Assembly (NCBI RefSeq): GCF_009712475.1 | Contig: NZ_VCJO01000005.1 | Span: forward strand, 62,001-126,000 | DNA from: Micromonospora sp. CP22 | GTDB taxonomy: Bacteria > Actinomycetota > Actinomycetes > Mycobacteriales > Micromonosporaceae | Direction of reading: 5' to 3' | Length of the DNA stretch: 64,000 bases | Shown: positions 26,571 through 35,220 of the stretch, piece by piece | Layout: each line of letters opens with the position of its first letter | Position numbering within the stretch: the stretch's first letter is position 1 | Position numbers and translations under genes: made by a program | The notes under the pieces: model-generated | Seen by the model: only the letters and a program-made list of their open reading frames with translations | Databases searched by the model: none | Told to the model about the DNA's origin: nothing

Positions 26571-27952
26571 GCCCCTGCCCCCCTGCGCACGAAACGCTGC
26601 CAACCCTCCAGGAAGGCGCCCGCCGAGGTGCCGAGCGTCCGTTCGCAGATGCCGTCGAAGATCGGTAGCTCCACGAACGGCTCCAGCGTGTCATTGAGCG
26701 GGATGACCTGGGCGTAGAACTCGACGGCCGCCTCCCGCCCCTTGATCTGGGCGATGTAGGCGAAGACCGACCAGCCCAACAGGTAGTTCAAGCTGCGCTT
26801 CGCGCCGTAGAAGTCCTTCGAGGACGGCAGGCCCTTGAACGAGCCCAGGCCGTTCCTCAGCTGGCTGCGGTATCTGCTCGCCTCCGACGGCCATCGCACG
26901 CCGGTCGCCCAGGTGGCGAAGCCCTCGACCGCCCAGGTCGGCGAACCCAGGTCCGAGATGATGGAGGGCGTGGCCCGCAGCTGAGCGGTCACCGAGTGCG
27001 CCAGTTCGTGGTGCATGGTGACCCGGGGGTCCTCACCCGAGTAGTAGTCCCTGATGTTCTTCAGATTGATCAAGATGGCGGCGCCGGCGCGTTGGTCCGA
27101 GTAGACCTGGCCGTTCTGGCGGACACCTGTCCGTGACGTCTGGAAGCCGCTGATCTCCGGCAGGAAGTTCGACGACTTGCCGAGGCTGAACCACCGCCGA
27201 TAGTTGTCGTCGTCCCGGGTCAGGTACATCACGTCGCCGGGGAAGCGGGCCCGGCCCTCCCACAGCCTTCTCACGATGGCCGCTTCGGCGGCTGCGGCTG
27301 CGGCGAACTTTTCCAGATCCGGCACGCTGTCGTCGCCGACCAACCAGACGTTGTCGGCGGCCTGCACCACCCGCAGCGGGGTCATGTTCCACGCCTCGTC
27401 GGCCGGCGGACCGCTGAGCAGCGCGTCCTTCTGGTCACCCGGGCTCGCCGGCGTGATCTCGGCGATCACCAGCCGGCCGTCCTTCGGCGCAAGCCGGTAC
27501 CGGAAGGTCTCTGCCGGTGCCGCACCCACCGGGCTCTCGTCTGCGGTCAACTGGGTGATCCGGAACACCGGCCCGAAGGTGTAGTCGCCGTGGGCGGCCA
27601 CCCGACGGGTGTTGTAGCCGAACTCGGCGAACTCGAACTGGCGCAGGTTGGCGAACACCATCCGCTCGTGCTCGACCAGGTCGCTGTTGGAGCTGTCCAG
27701 GTCGGCGAGGTACGCCTTCTCGTCCTTGTTCTTCACCGCCTCGGTCTGCCGGTCGAGGATCTCCCGTAGCCGGCGCTTGTTCCGGTCCCTGTCGGAGCCG
27801 ACGTCCCTGCTCTCGATGGACGGACGCTCCCGGCCGCCACAACCGGCGAGCAGCAGGCCACCCCCGACCAGCAGGCCACCCCCGACCAGTACGCCCCGCC
27901 TCGACAACCGTGCTCCGCCCGCCCTGGCGTCCAGCCAGTTCCCCGTTGACAC
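26567..27952 (-). CDS. Lipoprotein with peptidase-MA-like HExxH domain
   Basis: 461 residues. The N-terminus has a Tat-like RLSRRGVLV followed by a lipobox LLLAGCGG, predicting a membrane-anchored exported lipoprotein. An Arg/Lys-rich helical linker follows (about 60-95), then a mixed domain. The C-terminal part contains HHELAHSV with HExxH at 315-319 and PTWAVEGFATW with Glu343, the gluzincin pattern of Peptidase_MA-like proteins. Zinc-dependent proteolysis outside the membrane is predicted, not shown. GTG at 27952 is preceded by GAAGGG. It is first in an operon with two membrane proteins. Confidence 0.75.
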   Translation of the reverse strand: MSTGNWLDARAGGARLSRRGVLVGGGLLVGGGLLLAGCGGRERPSIESRDVGSDRDRNKRRLREILDRQTEAVKNKDEKAYLADLDSSNSDLVEHERMVFANLRQFEFAEFGYNTRRVAAHGDYTFGPVFRITQLTADESPVGAAPAETFRYRLAPKDGRLVIAEITPASPGDQKDALLSGPPADEAWNMTPLRVVQAADNVWLVGDDSVPDLEKFAAAAAAEAAIVRRLWEGRARFPGDVMYLTRDDDNYRRWFSLGKSSNFLPEISGFQTSRTGVRQNGQVYSDQRAGAAILINLKNIRDYYSGEDPRVTMHHELAHSVTAQLRATPSIISDLGSPTWAVEGFATWATGVRWPSEASRYRSQLRNGLGSFKGLPSSKDFYGAKRSLNYLLGWSVFAYIAQIKGREAAVEFYAQVIPLNDTLEPFVELPIFDGICERTLGTSAGAFLEGWQRFVRRGAGA

Positions 27953-28294
27953 GCACAGACCCTTCTCGATGCGACGGATGCGGCACCCTGCCCGGTGCCC
28001 CCGTGTAGCACCGGGCAGGGCAGGGTGCCACCTGATGCGGTGTCCGGAAACGTCGTCCGGGCCGCCCACCGGCGACAGCGGCGGGCGGATCGGGCCGGGA
28101 GACGGCGAACCGGTATCCAGGCCCGATTCCGTCTTGCCAGATCGCCGCTTGGACCTCGCCGCGACACCGCCGACGTACCGGGACACCGACCAACACGCTA
28201 GGGACGGTGGCGCGGCGAATCATCCGGTGCGGGTTTGATCCTCGGGTCAACCCGTCGCGGTAGTCCCGACGGCCGCCTACCACCAGCGCGGTAC
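27953..28294. other. Intergenic region upstream of the lipoprotein operon
   Basis: 342 bp without a supported gene. The main feature is a 12-bp perfect hairpin (27986-27997 with 28009-28020, ccctgcccggtg), 34 bp upstream of the lipoprotein GTG. It would lie in the mRNA leader and is extended by an overlapping ggcaccctgcc/ggcagggtgcc pairing. It could be an attenuator, or the end of a 3' region. Confidence 0.5.
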
Positions 28295-29857
28295 TCAGCC
28301 GATGTAGCGGCGCAGCTCGCGGGTGAGCACCTTGCCGGTGGCGTTACGGGGCAGGTACTTGACGAAGACGATGTCGCGGGGCACGGAGAACCGGGCGAGA
28401 TAACGCCGGACGTACTCGCGGATCGCCTCGGCGTCGAGTCTCTCGCCGGGATACAGCCCGACGAACGCGGCGAGGCGTTGGCCGTAGTCGGCGTCCGGTA
28501 CGCCGATGACGGCGGCCTCGCGTACCTGGGGGAGCTGGGTGAGCAGCTGTTCCACTTCGGCGGGGAAGACGTTCTCGCCGCCGGAGACGATCATGTCGTC
28601 CGCCCGGCCGTCGACGAAGAGCAGCCCGTCGGGGTTGATCCGGCCGAGGTCGCCGGTGTCCAGCAGGCCGTCGTGGCGTTCCCGGTCGGCTCCGGAGGTG
28701 TAGCCCTCGAAGAGCATCTCGTTGCCGACGAGGATCCGACCGACCCGGCCGACGGTGACCGGTCGACCGTCGTCGTCGCGGATCTCCAGTCGGGTGCCGT
28801 GTGGTGGCCGCCCGGCGGTGGTGGGCGCCTGGCGCAGGTCGGCCGGGGTGGCGATGGAGGCCCAGGATGCCTCGGTCGAGCCGTACAGGTTGTAGAGCAC
28901 GTCACCGTAGGTGTCCATGAACGCCGCCGGTAGACCGCCGGGCAGCGCGGAGCCGCTCACGGCGACCACCTTCAGCGGCGGCCGGGGTTCCGGTGGTGGC
29001 GTCTCCATCAGCCGTTGCAGCATCACCGGCACCGCGAACAGTGCCTGACAGCGGTGCCGGGTCAGGTCGCGCAGCGTGGCGGCCGGGTCGAAGCGACGGT
29101 GCAGCACGATGGTGGCCCGCAGGGCGAAGCAGACCTGGAGGGCGGCGTACCCCCAGGTGTGGAAGATGGGCGCGGCGATCAGCACCCGGTCCCGTACGTG
29201 CAGCGGGATGCGGTCGATGATGGACACCAGCGGGCCGAAGCCGTTCGGGGTGGGCCGTCGGGCACCCTTCGGCGCACCGGTGGTGCCCGAGGTGAGCACG
29301 ATGATCCTGCCGTCCCGCTCGGGCGGGTGGAGTTCGCCGGGGAGGGCGGTGGCGATCAGGTCCTCGCGGGCCTGCTCGTCGAGACGGTGCAGCTCCGCCG
29401 GCAGCCCGAGGGTTTGTTCGGTGAACTCGTCGTCGTGCACCAGAACCCGCAGCCGTTGTTCCTGCGCCACGGTCTCCAACTGCGCCGGGGAGAGCCCGGT
29501 GTTGGCCAGCACGGCGTCGGCGCCCAGCAGGGTGGCGGCGACGACGGTCTCGATCAGGCCGGGGTGGTTGCGGCAGAGCACGGCGACCCGGTCGCCGGGC
29601 TGGACGCCGAGTCCGGCGCGCAGCGCGCGGGCCAGCCGCATGGACCGGTCGAGCAGTTCGGCGTACGTCAGCTCGTTGCCCCGGTCGTCGATCACCGCGA
29701 CCCGGCCCGGATCCCGGGCCGCCGCCTGGCGCAGCTCACCGGCGAGGCTCCAGCCCCATTTCCGCAATGCGTTGAGCTGGGAGGCGACGCGGATGGGGCG
29801 GCCCGGGGCGAGCAGGCCCCGCCGAGTCAGCGTGGTGACGATGAACGGCAGGTCCAT
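28295..29857 (-). CDS. Long-chain fatty acid CoA ligase / AMP-binding enzyme
   Basis: 520 residues, full-length ANL superfamily. Activates an acyl chain with ATP and transfers it to CoA. Visible motifs: LTSGTTGAPKG at 188-198 (P-loop), YNLYGSTEASWA, LLDTGDLG, GRADDMIVSGGENVFPAEVE, and C-terminal NATGKVLTREL with catalytic Lys about 509. It lies 20 bp downstream of the acyl-CoA dehydrogenase gene, in an operon with that gene and the SCP2 protein, consistent with lipid catabolism. The acyl substrate is not predictable. Confidence 0.9.
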   Translation of the reverse strand: MDLPFIVTTLTRRGLLAPGRPIRVASQLNALRKWGWSLAGELRQAAARDPGRVAVIDDRGNELTYAELLDRSMRLARALRAGLGVQPGDRVAVLCRNHPGLIETVVAATLLGADAVLANTGLSPAQLETVAQEQRLRVLVHDDEFTEQTLGLPAELHRLDEQAREDLIATALPGELHPPERDGRIIVLTSGTTGAPKGARRPTPNGFGPLVSIIDRIPLHVRDRVLIAAPIFHTWGYAALQVCFALRATIVLHRRFDPAATLRDLTRHRCQALFAVPVMLQRLMETPPPEPRPPLKVVAVSGSALPGGLPAAFMDTYGDVLYNLYGSTEASWASIATPADLRQAPTTAGRPPHGTRLEIRDDDGRPVTVGRVGRILVGNEMLFEGYTSGADRERHDGLLDTGDLGRINPDGLLFVDGRADDMIVSGGENVFPAEVEQLLTQLPQVREAAVIGVPDADYGQRLAAFVGLYPGERLDAEAIREYVRRYLARFSVPRDIVFVKYLPRNATGKVLTRELRRYIG

Positions 29858-29877
29858 GCCCGCGTACCTCCCGGCGG

Positions 29878-31092
29878 TCAGCGGATCTGCATCCCGGAGA
29901 TCGCCCGGGAGATGACCAGTCGCTGGATCTCCGAGGTGCCCTCGAAGATGGTGTAGATCTTGGCGTCGCGGTACCAGCGCTCGACCGGGTGGTCCCGCAG
30001 GAAACCGGCACCACCGAGCATCTGGACCGCCTTCTCGGTCACCGAGACGGCCACCTCGCCCGCCTTGAGCTTGGACATCGAGCCCTCACCGGCGGTGAAC
30101 GGCCGGTTGTTGCGGCCCATCCAGGAGGCCCGCCACACCAGCAGGCGAGCGGCGTCGATCTCCATCCGCATGTCGGCCAGCGTGAACGCGACCGCCTGGT
30201 TGGTGATGATCGGACGACCGAACTGGACCCGCTCCTTCGCGTAGTCCAGGGCGTACTCGTAGGCGGCTCGGGCCACGCCGAGCGCCTGCGCGCCGACGGT
30301 GGGTCGGGACAGCTCGAACGTACGCATCGCGGCCTGCCCGGAGGCGCGCTGCCCGGAGCGGGCGCGGGCCAGGCGTTCGTCCAGCGCCTCCTTGCCGCCG
30401 AGCAGGCAGCGGCCCGGCACCCGGACGTCGTCGAGGAAGACGTCGGCGGTGTGCGAGGCGCGCAGGCCGAGCTTGCGCAGCTTGCGGGTGGCGTTGAGCC
30501 CCTGGGTGCCCGGCGGTACGACGAACGCGGCCTGTCCGCGCGAGCCCAGTTCGGGTTCGACCGAGGCGGTCACCACGTGCACCCCGGCGATCCCACCGTT
30601 GGTGGCGTACGCCTTCTGTCCGCGCAACACCCACTCGTCGGTGGCCTCGTCGTAGGTGGCCCGGGTACGCATGGCGGCGACGTCGGAGCCGGCCTCCGGC
30701 TCGGTGGTGCAGAAGGCGGCGACGGCCGGGGAGTCGGCGTCACCGAAGCACTGCGGCACCCATTCGACGAGTTGGTCCGGGGTGCCCGAGCCGTAGATGG
30801 CGGCGACCGCGAGGGAGGTGCCGAAGATGCTCAACCCGATGCCGGCGTCGCCCCAGAACAGTTCCTCGCTGGCGATCGGCAGGGACAGCCCGGTGGGGTC
30901 GGCCCAGCAGGTGGCGAGGAACTCGAAGCCGTAGAGCCCGACCTTCGCCGCCTCCTGGATGATCGGCCAGGGCGTCTCCTCACGGGTGTCCCACTCGGCC
31001 GCGGCCGGGCGCACGACCTCGCGGGCGAAGCCGTGCACCCAGTCACGCAGATCCCGCTGTTCCTCGTTCAGGTCGAGCGAGAACTCGACCAT
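29878..31092 (-). CDS. Acyl-CoA dehydrogenase
   Basis: 404 residues. FAD-dependent alpha,beta-dehydrogenation of acyl-CoA. It has the family N-terminal helical domain (LNEEQRDLRDWVHGFAREVV), the FAD/substrate strands CTTEPEAGSDVAAM, a GAQALGVARAAYEYALDYAKERVQFG block and the C-terminal YRDAKIYTIFEGTSEIQRLV. The start is ATG 31092, one base after the SCP2 stop; the upstream in-frame ATG at 31149 lies inside the SCP2 gene. It is the middle gene of the operon. Confidence 0.93.
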   Translation of the reverse strand: MVEFSLDLNEEQRDLRDWVHGFAREVVRPAAAEWDTREETPWPIIQEAAKVGLYGFEFLATCWADPTGLSLPIASEELFWGDAGIGLSIFGTSLAVAAIYGSGTPDQLVEWVPQCFGDADSPAVAAFCTTEPEAGSDVAAMRTRATYDEATDEWVLRGQKAYATNGGIAGVHVVTASVEPELGSRGQAAFVVPPGTQGLNATRKLRKLGLRASHTADVFLDDVRVPGRCLLGGKEALDERLARARSGQRASGQAAMRTFELSRPTVGAQALGVARAAYEYALDYAKERVQFGRPIITNQAVAFTLADMRMEIDAARLLVWRASWMGRNNRPFTAGEGSMSKLKAGEVAVSVTEKAVQMLGGAGFLRDHPVERWYRDAKIYTIFEGTSEIQRLVISRAISGMQIR

Positions 31093-31093
31093 G

Positions 31094-31546
31094 TCAGGCC
31101 TTGGGGATGTCGAAGAGGTTCGCGATGTTGGCGGCCAGGCCCAGGTCACCCTTGGCCTTGAGCTTGCCGGTCATGAACATCATGACCGGGTTGGCGCTGC
31201 CGGAGACGATCTTCAGGAACTCGACCGGGCCCAGGGTCAGGCTCAGCCGGGGGTCGTGCTGCGGGGGCTGGTTGACCGTGCAGGTGCCGTCGGCGATGAC
31301 CTCTTCGTAGGTGTCGTTGCCGCCGTCGGGAGCACCGGTGATGTTCCAGTGGATCACCGCGTTGGTGGAGCCGGCCCGGTCGGCGCGGAACAACTGCGGC
31401 ATCCGCCCGAAGATCTCGTCGAGGATCTTGCCGCGCAGGTCGCCCGACATCACCTCGGCCAACTTGCTATCCGGAGTCTTCTTGACGAGCTGGGCGAACT
31501 CCTTCGGGCCGAGGTCGGCGAAGTTGGCCGGGTCGAAGTCAGTCAT
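31094..31546 (-). CDS. SCP2 sterol-transfer-domain protein
   Basis: 150 residues, one SCP2-like lipid-binding domain: NAVIHWNITGAPDGGND, ADGTCTVNQPPQHDPRLSLT, LGPVEFLKIVSGSANPVMMF and FMTGKLKAKGDLGLA. It probably binds or presents acyl or sterol lipids to the neighbouring dehydrogenase and ligase. The ATG at 31546 has GAGAGGTG upstream. It is first in the operon and divergent from the TetR gene, with an inverted repeat in the shared promoter region. Confidence 0.88.
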   Translation of the reverse strand: MTDFDPANFADLGPKEFAQLVKKTPDSKLAEVMSGDLRGKILDEIFGRMPQLFRADRAGSTNAVIHWNITGAPDGGNDTYEEVIADGTCTVNQPPQHDPRLSLTLGPVEFLKIVSGSANPVMMFMTGKLKAKGDLGLAANIANLFDIPKA

Positions 31547-31585
31547 GGCAAAGCACCTCTCGGACAATGGCTACTCGTGCGTAAC

Positions 31586-31601
31586 CCTACGCATGGGTAG
31601 G
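31586..31601. promoter_or_regulatory. Candidate TetR operator between SCP2 and tetR genes
   Basis: CCTAC (31586-31590) and GTAGG (31597-31601) form an inverted repeat with 6-bp spacing, centred in the 67-bp divergent promoter. A TATGCT 8 bases before the GTG at 31614 is a plausible leaderless -10 for the regulator. Confidence 0.4.
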
Positions 31602-31613
31602 TATGCTCGCAAG

Positions 31614-32252
31614 GTGTCCACCGGTCCCGCCTTCAAGCGCCTCCCGCGTGCCGTACGGGAGCAACAGATGCTCGACTCCGCGGTGCGGGTCTTCTCCCGA
31701 CGCGGCTACCACGGCGCCAGCATGGACGAGATCGCCGAGGTGGCCGGCATCTCCAAACCCATGGTGTACGCGTACCTGGGCACCAAGGAGGAACTCTTCG
31801 TCGCCTGCCTGCACCGGGAGAGCACCCGGATGATGGAGGCCATCGCCGGTGCCGCCGCCCCGGATCTACCCGCCGACGAGCGGCTCTGGCGTGCGTTGCG
31901 GGCGTTCTTCGGCTTCGTCGGCGCGCACCGGGACGGCTGGGCGGTGCTCTACCGGCAGGCCCGAGCCGAGCAGCCCTTCGCCCAGGAGTTGGCCGTGATG
32001 CGGGCCCGACTGGTGGAGGTGGTCGCCGGGATGCTCGACCACGCGCTGCGTGCCGAGGGGCACGAGGTGGCCGGCGGTGAACTGGAGCTCGTCGCGTACG
32101 CGTTGGTCGGTGCCAGCGAGTCACTGGCCGACTGGCTGGCCGCTCATCCGGAGGCCGACCCGGAGAAGACCGCCACCCGGATGATGAACGTCGCCTGGCT
32201 CGGCGCGGAGCAACTGCTGCACGGCGTCACCTGGCACCCGCCCGAGCGGTGA
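31614..32252 (+). CDS. TetR-family transcriptional regulator
   Basis: 212 residues from GTG 31614. N-terminal TetR helix-turn-helix at about 12-58 (REQQMLDSAVRVFSRRGYHG, ASMDEIAEVAGISKPMVYAY, GTKEELFVACL) and a helical ligand-binding domain. It is divergent from the SCP2, acyl-CoA dehydrogenase, CoA ligase operon and is probably its repressor, with an acyl-CoA-like ligand as a reasonable guess. An ATG at 31593, seven codons upstream in frame, is an alternative start but lies within the candidate operator. Confidence 0.88.
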   Translation: MSTGPAFKRLPRAVREQQMLDSAVRVFSRRGYHGASMDEIAEVAGISKPMVYAYLGTKEELFVACLHRESTRMMEAIAGAAAPDLPADERLWRALRAFFGFVGAHRDGWAVLYRQARAEQPFAQELAVMRARLVEVVAGMLDHALRAEGHEVAGGELELVAYALVGASESLADWLAAHPEADPEKTATRMMNVAWLGAEQLLHGVTWHPPER

Positions 32253-32265
32253 CCACACCCGAGCC

Positions 32266-32868
32266 TCAGGGTCGGTTGGCGCGACGCCGCAGGTGGCGTG
32301 CCACCTGCAACAGCACGGTGACCACGATCGACAGGCCGATCCCGGTCAGGATCCCGTACAGCGGTTCGCGTTCGAAGGCGAGCCCGCCGAAGAGGCCGAG
32401 CAGCACGCAGTAGAGCGCCCACGTCGCGGCACCGACCAGGTCGTACAGCAGGAACGGGCGCAGCGGGTAGCGCACCGCGCCCATGGTCAGGGTGACCGCC
32501 GTCCGCCCGCCGGGCAGGAACCGGGCGGAGGTCAGGATGATGCCGCCGTGTCGGCACACCGCCCGTCGCGCCCACTGCGATCCGGCCCGACGTCGGCTGT
32601 CAGCCGGGGAGCGGTCGAGCGGCCGCGATCCGCCGCCTCGCCCGATGGCGTAGGAGGCATGGTCACCGAGCACCGCGCCGAGCGTGGTCGCCACGAGCAC
32701 CATCACCAGGTTGGGCTCCCCTCCGGTGGCGAGGACGGTGACGGTGATGACCGCCGCCTCGGCCGGTACCAGCGGAAGGACCGCGTCGACCGCGGTGAGC
32801 CCGAGCAGCAGCAGATACACCCACGGTGAGGTGAGCGTGTGCCGGAGCAGGTCAAGGGCGGCCTCCAT
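32266..32868 (-). CDS. DedA family membrane protein
   Basis: 200 residues, five or so hydrophobic segments. It shows the family pattern PLVPAEAAVITVTVLA near the start, GAVLGDHASYAIGRGGG, and the re-entrant RFLPGGRTAVTLTMGAVRYP block. DedA proteins are implicated in lipid flipping and membrane homeostasis. It is convergent with the TetR gene (13 bp between stops) and lies 54 bp after the stop of the PurA-like gene, in the same direction. Confidence 0.88.
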   Translation of the reverse strand: MEAALDLLRHTLTSPWVYLLLLGLTAVDAVLPLVPAEAAVITVTVLATGGEPNLVMVLVATTLGAVLGDHASYAIGRGGGSRPLDRSPADSRRRAGSQWARRAVCRHGGIILTSARFLPGGRTAVTLTMGAVRYPLRPFLLYDLVGAATWALYCVLLGLFGGLAFEREPLYGILTGIGLSIVVTVLLQVARHLRRRANRP

Positions 32869-32922
32869 GGATCCATGCTCGCGGTCGGGCGGACACGTCG
32901 GGGCGGGACGGACGGATCGCCG

Positions 32923-34254
32923 CTAATGGGGTCTTACGCCTATTGCCCTGGTCGGTCGGGCCGCCGCACCGTCGGCTGGGTGCACGGAGTCGAGCAGGCC
33001 GCCGCGTACCCGCTTGTCCGGTGCCGTCGGCCCGTGGGAGGTGAGCACGACGGGCACGCCCAACGCCTGCGCCACGGCCGTGGGCCAGTCGGCGGGCGGT
33101 GCCGCGTCGTACACCGGTCTGGTCCGCAGTAGGCGGGCGGTGAGCGCGGCCTGCCGGTCAAGGTCTCCGGGTGGGCCCGGCAGCAGCGTGTCCAGATCGG
33201 TGTAGCGGCGGCAGATCCGCAGGTCGAGACCCTGGTCGACGAGATCGAGGTGGGTCAGCGCGAGGCCGTCGACCCCACCGGTGGCCGCCAGGGCGTACCC
33301 GTGGGCCACGGCGTCGAAGTGACCGAACCGGAAGCGGCCCTGCCACGGGTTCGTCGCGTTGTGCGGTTCGGCCAGCCCGAGCGTCGGGTCCTCGGTGACC
33401 AACGGTCCCGGGCCGTGTCGGGGGGTGACCGTCCGGAGCACGCCGAGCCGGGTCGCCGACCCCGCCAGACCGGCCTCGGCCAGCAGCCCTTCGGCGTTCG
33501 CGGTGGTGGTGGTGCTCCACGTCGTGTACGGGTGGAAGCCGTGCCACTCGTCCAGCAGCACCCCCTGCGCGCCCTCGAAGACGCACGTCCCGGCCCGCAG
33601 TTCCCCGGCGAGCCAACTCCGGTCGACGATCTCCACCCGTTCGGCGAAGGCCAGGTACGCGGGCAGGCAGTCGGCGACCGGCGGGGCGTCCAGCGGGCCG
33701 AGTTCGGCGCTGAGCCGGTCGCGTAGCGCGGTCAGCCGACGGCGCAACAGCTCCGGGTCGCGGCAGTCCGCCACCCGGGGCGCCTGGTCGGGGTGGGCGA
33801 GACCGTACGCGACGGCCTCGCCCACCCCCAGCCCGCAGGAACCGTGCCGGTCGGCTCCACGGGCCAGCTCCCGGGCCCGGTTCGCGGCCCGGTGGTACGG
33901 GGTGGCCAGCAGGGCCTCCCCGTCCACGGTCAACCGGTCGAACGCGTCGGGCACCCCGACGGTGGCGAGGTGGTCCGCCTCGACGGCCAGCGCCAGCGGG
34001 TCCACCACCACGTGCCGGGACAGGTGGCTCCGCACCCCGGGATGGAAGGTGCCGGCCCCGAACTGGGCGAACGTGTGGTGTCGGCCGTCGCGCAGCACGA
34101 CGTTGTGTGCCGCCTGCGCACCCCCGTTGAACCGCACCACCGTCCGCACCGGCCGGGTGGCGCAGAGCCAGTCCACGACCGTGCCCTTGCCCGCGTCGCC
34201 GTACCCGAGGTCGACCACGATCACGTGCCGCGGGGCCACCCGTACGCCGTTCAC
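32923..34254 (-). CDS. Divergent adenylosuccinate synthetase-like enzyme
   Basis: 443 residues from GTG 34254. It keeps the PurA core but is far from the true PurA of this window: GYGDAGKGT at 17-25 replaces GDEGKGK (Asp20 kept), FNGGAQAAHN keeps His50, and SHGPTAPDKRV replaces the C-terminal GTP loop. The general GTP-dependent ligase chemistry could survive, with altered substrate. The GTG overlaps the vWA stop (GTGA), so it is the last gene of the NUDIX-HTH, J-pseudokinase, vWA, PurA-like operon. A housekeeping role is unlikely because purA is at 9822. Product unknown. Confidence 0.8.
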   Translation of the reverse strand: MNGVRVAPRHVIVVDLGYGDAGKGTVVDWLCATRPVRTVVRFNGGAQAAHNVVLRDGRHHTFAQFGAGTFHPGVRSHLSRHVVVDPLALAVEADHLATVGVPDAFDRLTVDGEALLATPYHRAANRARELARGADRHGSCGLGVGEAVAYGLAHPDQAPRVADCRDPELLRRRLTALRDRLSAELGPLDAPPVADCLPAYLAFAERVEIVDRSWLAGELRAGTCVFEGAQGVLLDEWHGFHPYTTWSTTTTANAEGLLAEAGLAGSATRLGVLRTVTPRHGPGPLVTEDPTLGLAEPHNATNPWQGRFRFGHFDAVAHGYALAATGGVDGLALTHLDLVDQGLDLRICRRYTDLDTLLPGPPGDLDRQAALTARLLRTRPVYDAAPPADWPTAVAQALGVPVVLTSHGPTAPDKRVRGGLLDSVHPADGAAARPTRAIGVRPH

Positions 34255-35210
34255 AGCCGGATGACTCCGCGACCGCTGGTCCGGTTGGCGGGCAGCCTCG
34301 ACACCTCGGTCCGGGACCGTCCGGTCAACCGGGCGAGTGCCTTCGAGACGGTGCCGGTGGCGGCCGAACCGGCCCGGTCCAGGTCCCGCAGACCCTGGTC
34401 GAGGTCGATGGCCTGCTCGCCGAGACCGATGGTGAGCGCGATGGTCTCGCAGACCGCGTCCAGGTCGTCCAGTTCCAGCGCCTGCTGGCCGAGCAGGTCG
34501 CGCCAGAAGTCGAGCACCTTGCGGTTGCCCGAGTAGTGGCTGCCGCTGGGCAGCAGGTAGTAGGTGTCCCACCGGCGGGTGACCTCGTCGACGATCCGCC
34601 GCAACGGCACGTCCTCGCGCAGGTCGTCGTCGATGAGCCGGGCCACCTCGCCGGACTTCACCTTCGGGTACGCCAACTCGTCGCCGATGACGAAGAGGTA
34701 GCCGCGCCGGCCGCGCTTCTCCCAGCTGTCGGTGACCGTGTGCCGAGCCATGAAGTAGAGCGCCAACTCGTACGACTCCTGCATCTGGCCGCCACCGCCG
34801 CCCTCCAACACGATCCGGCCGAGGTCGTCGTCCATCCGGTTGTCGGATTCGAACTGCCCCACCTGCAACGGCACCCGGTCACAGGTGGCGTCGCCGATCG
34901 CGCCGAACATGATCTGCGGGTCGCGGGCGTACCCCTGTCGGAGCAGCAGCCCCAGCAGCTGCGGCAGCTTGGCCTGGAGAACGCGGGGTACGTGCCCCAT
35001 CGAGCCGGTCACGTCGAAGAGGACCGCGACGGGGGTGGCGTGCGGGTGTTCCGCGCTGTCCCGGCTCTCCCGCACCACGCCGCGCGGATCCAGCGCGGGG
35101 TGCACCACCCGGGCTCCGCTGTCGCTGTAGGAGAAGGCACTGGTGCCGGTGGCCCGGCGGTACCGGTCGGCGGCGTCGTACACATCGGTGGACCATGCTC
35201 CGCTGCCCAT
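34251..35210 (-). CDS. von Willebrand factor A domain protein
   Basis: 319 residues, no signal peptide, so cytosolic. The vWA core starts at PVAVLFDVTGSMGHVPRVLQ with a MIDAS-type DxTxS (Asp66, Thr68, Ser70), followed by QIMFGAIGDATCDRVPLQVG, a Gly-rich loop (EGGGGGQMQESYELALYFMA) and RGYLFVIGDELAYPKVKSGE. Metal-dependent protein binding is the general role of such domains. It starts ATG at 35210, 10 bp after the J-domain gene ends, with AAGGAGG upstream, and overlaps the PurA-like gene by 4 bp. Confidence 0.8.
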   Translation of the reverse strand: MGSGAWSTDVYDAADRYRRATGTSAFSYSDSGARVVHPALDPRGVVRESRDSAEHPHATPVAVLFDVTGSMGHVPRVLQAKLPQLLGLLLRQGYARDPQIMFGAIGDATCDRVPLQVGQFESDNRMDDDLGRIVLEGGGGGQMQESYELALYFMARHTVTDSWEKRGRRGYLFVIGDELAYPKVKSGEVARLIDDDLREDVPLRRIVDEVTRRWDTYYLLPSGSHYSGNRKVLDFWRDLLGQQALELDDLDAVCETIALTIGLGEQAIDLDQGLRDLDRAGSAATGTVSKALARLTGRSRTEVSRLPANRTSGRGVIRL

Positions 35211-35220
35211 GGCAGCCTCC

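Noticed and set aside
32923..34254. Phage-type PurZ (diaminopurine synthesis)
   Set aside because: No phage genes or other diaminopurine genes are nearby; the host-type operon context does not support it.
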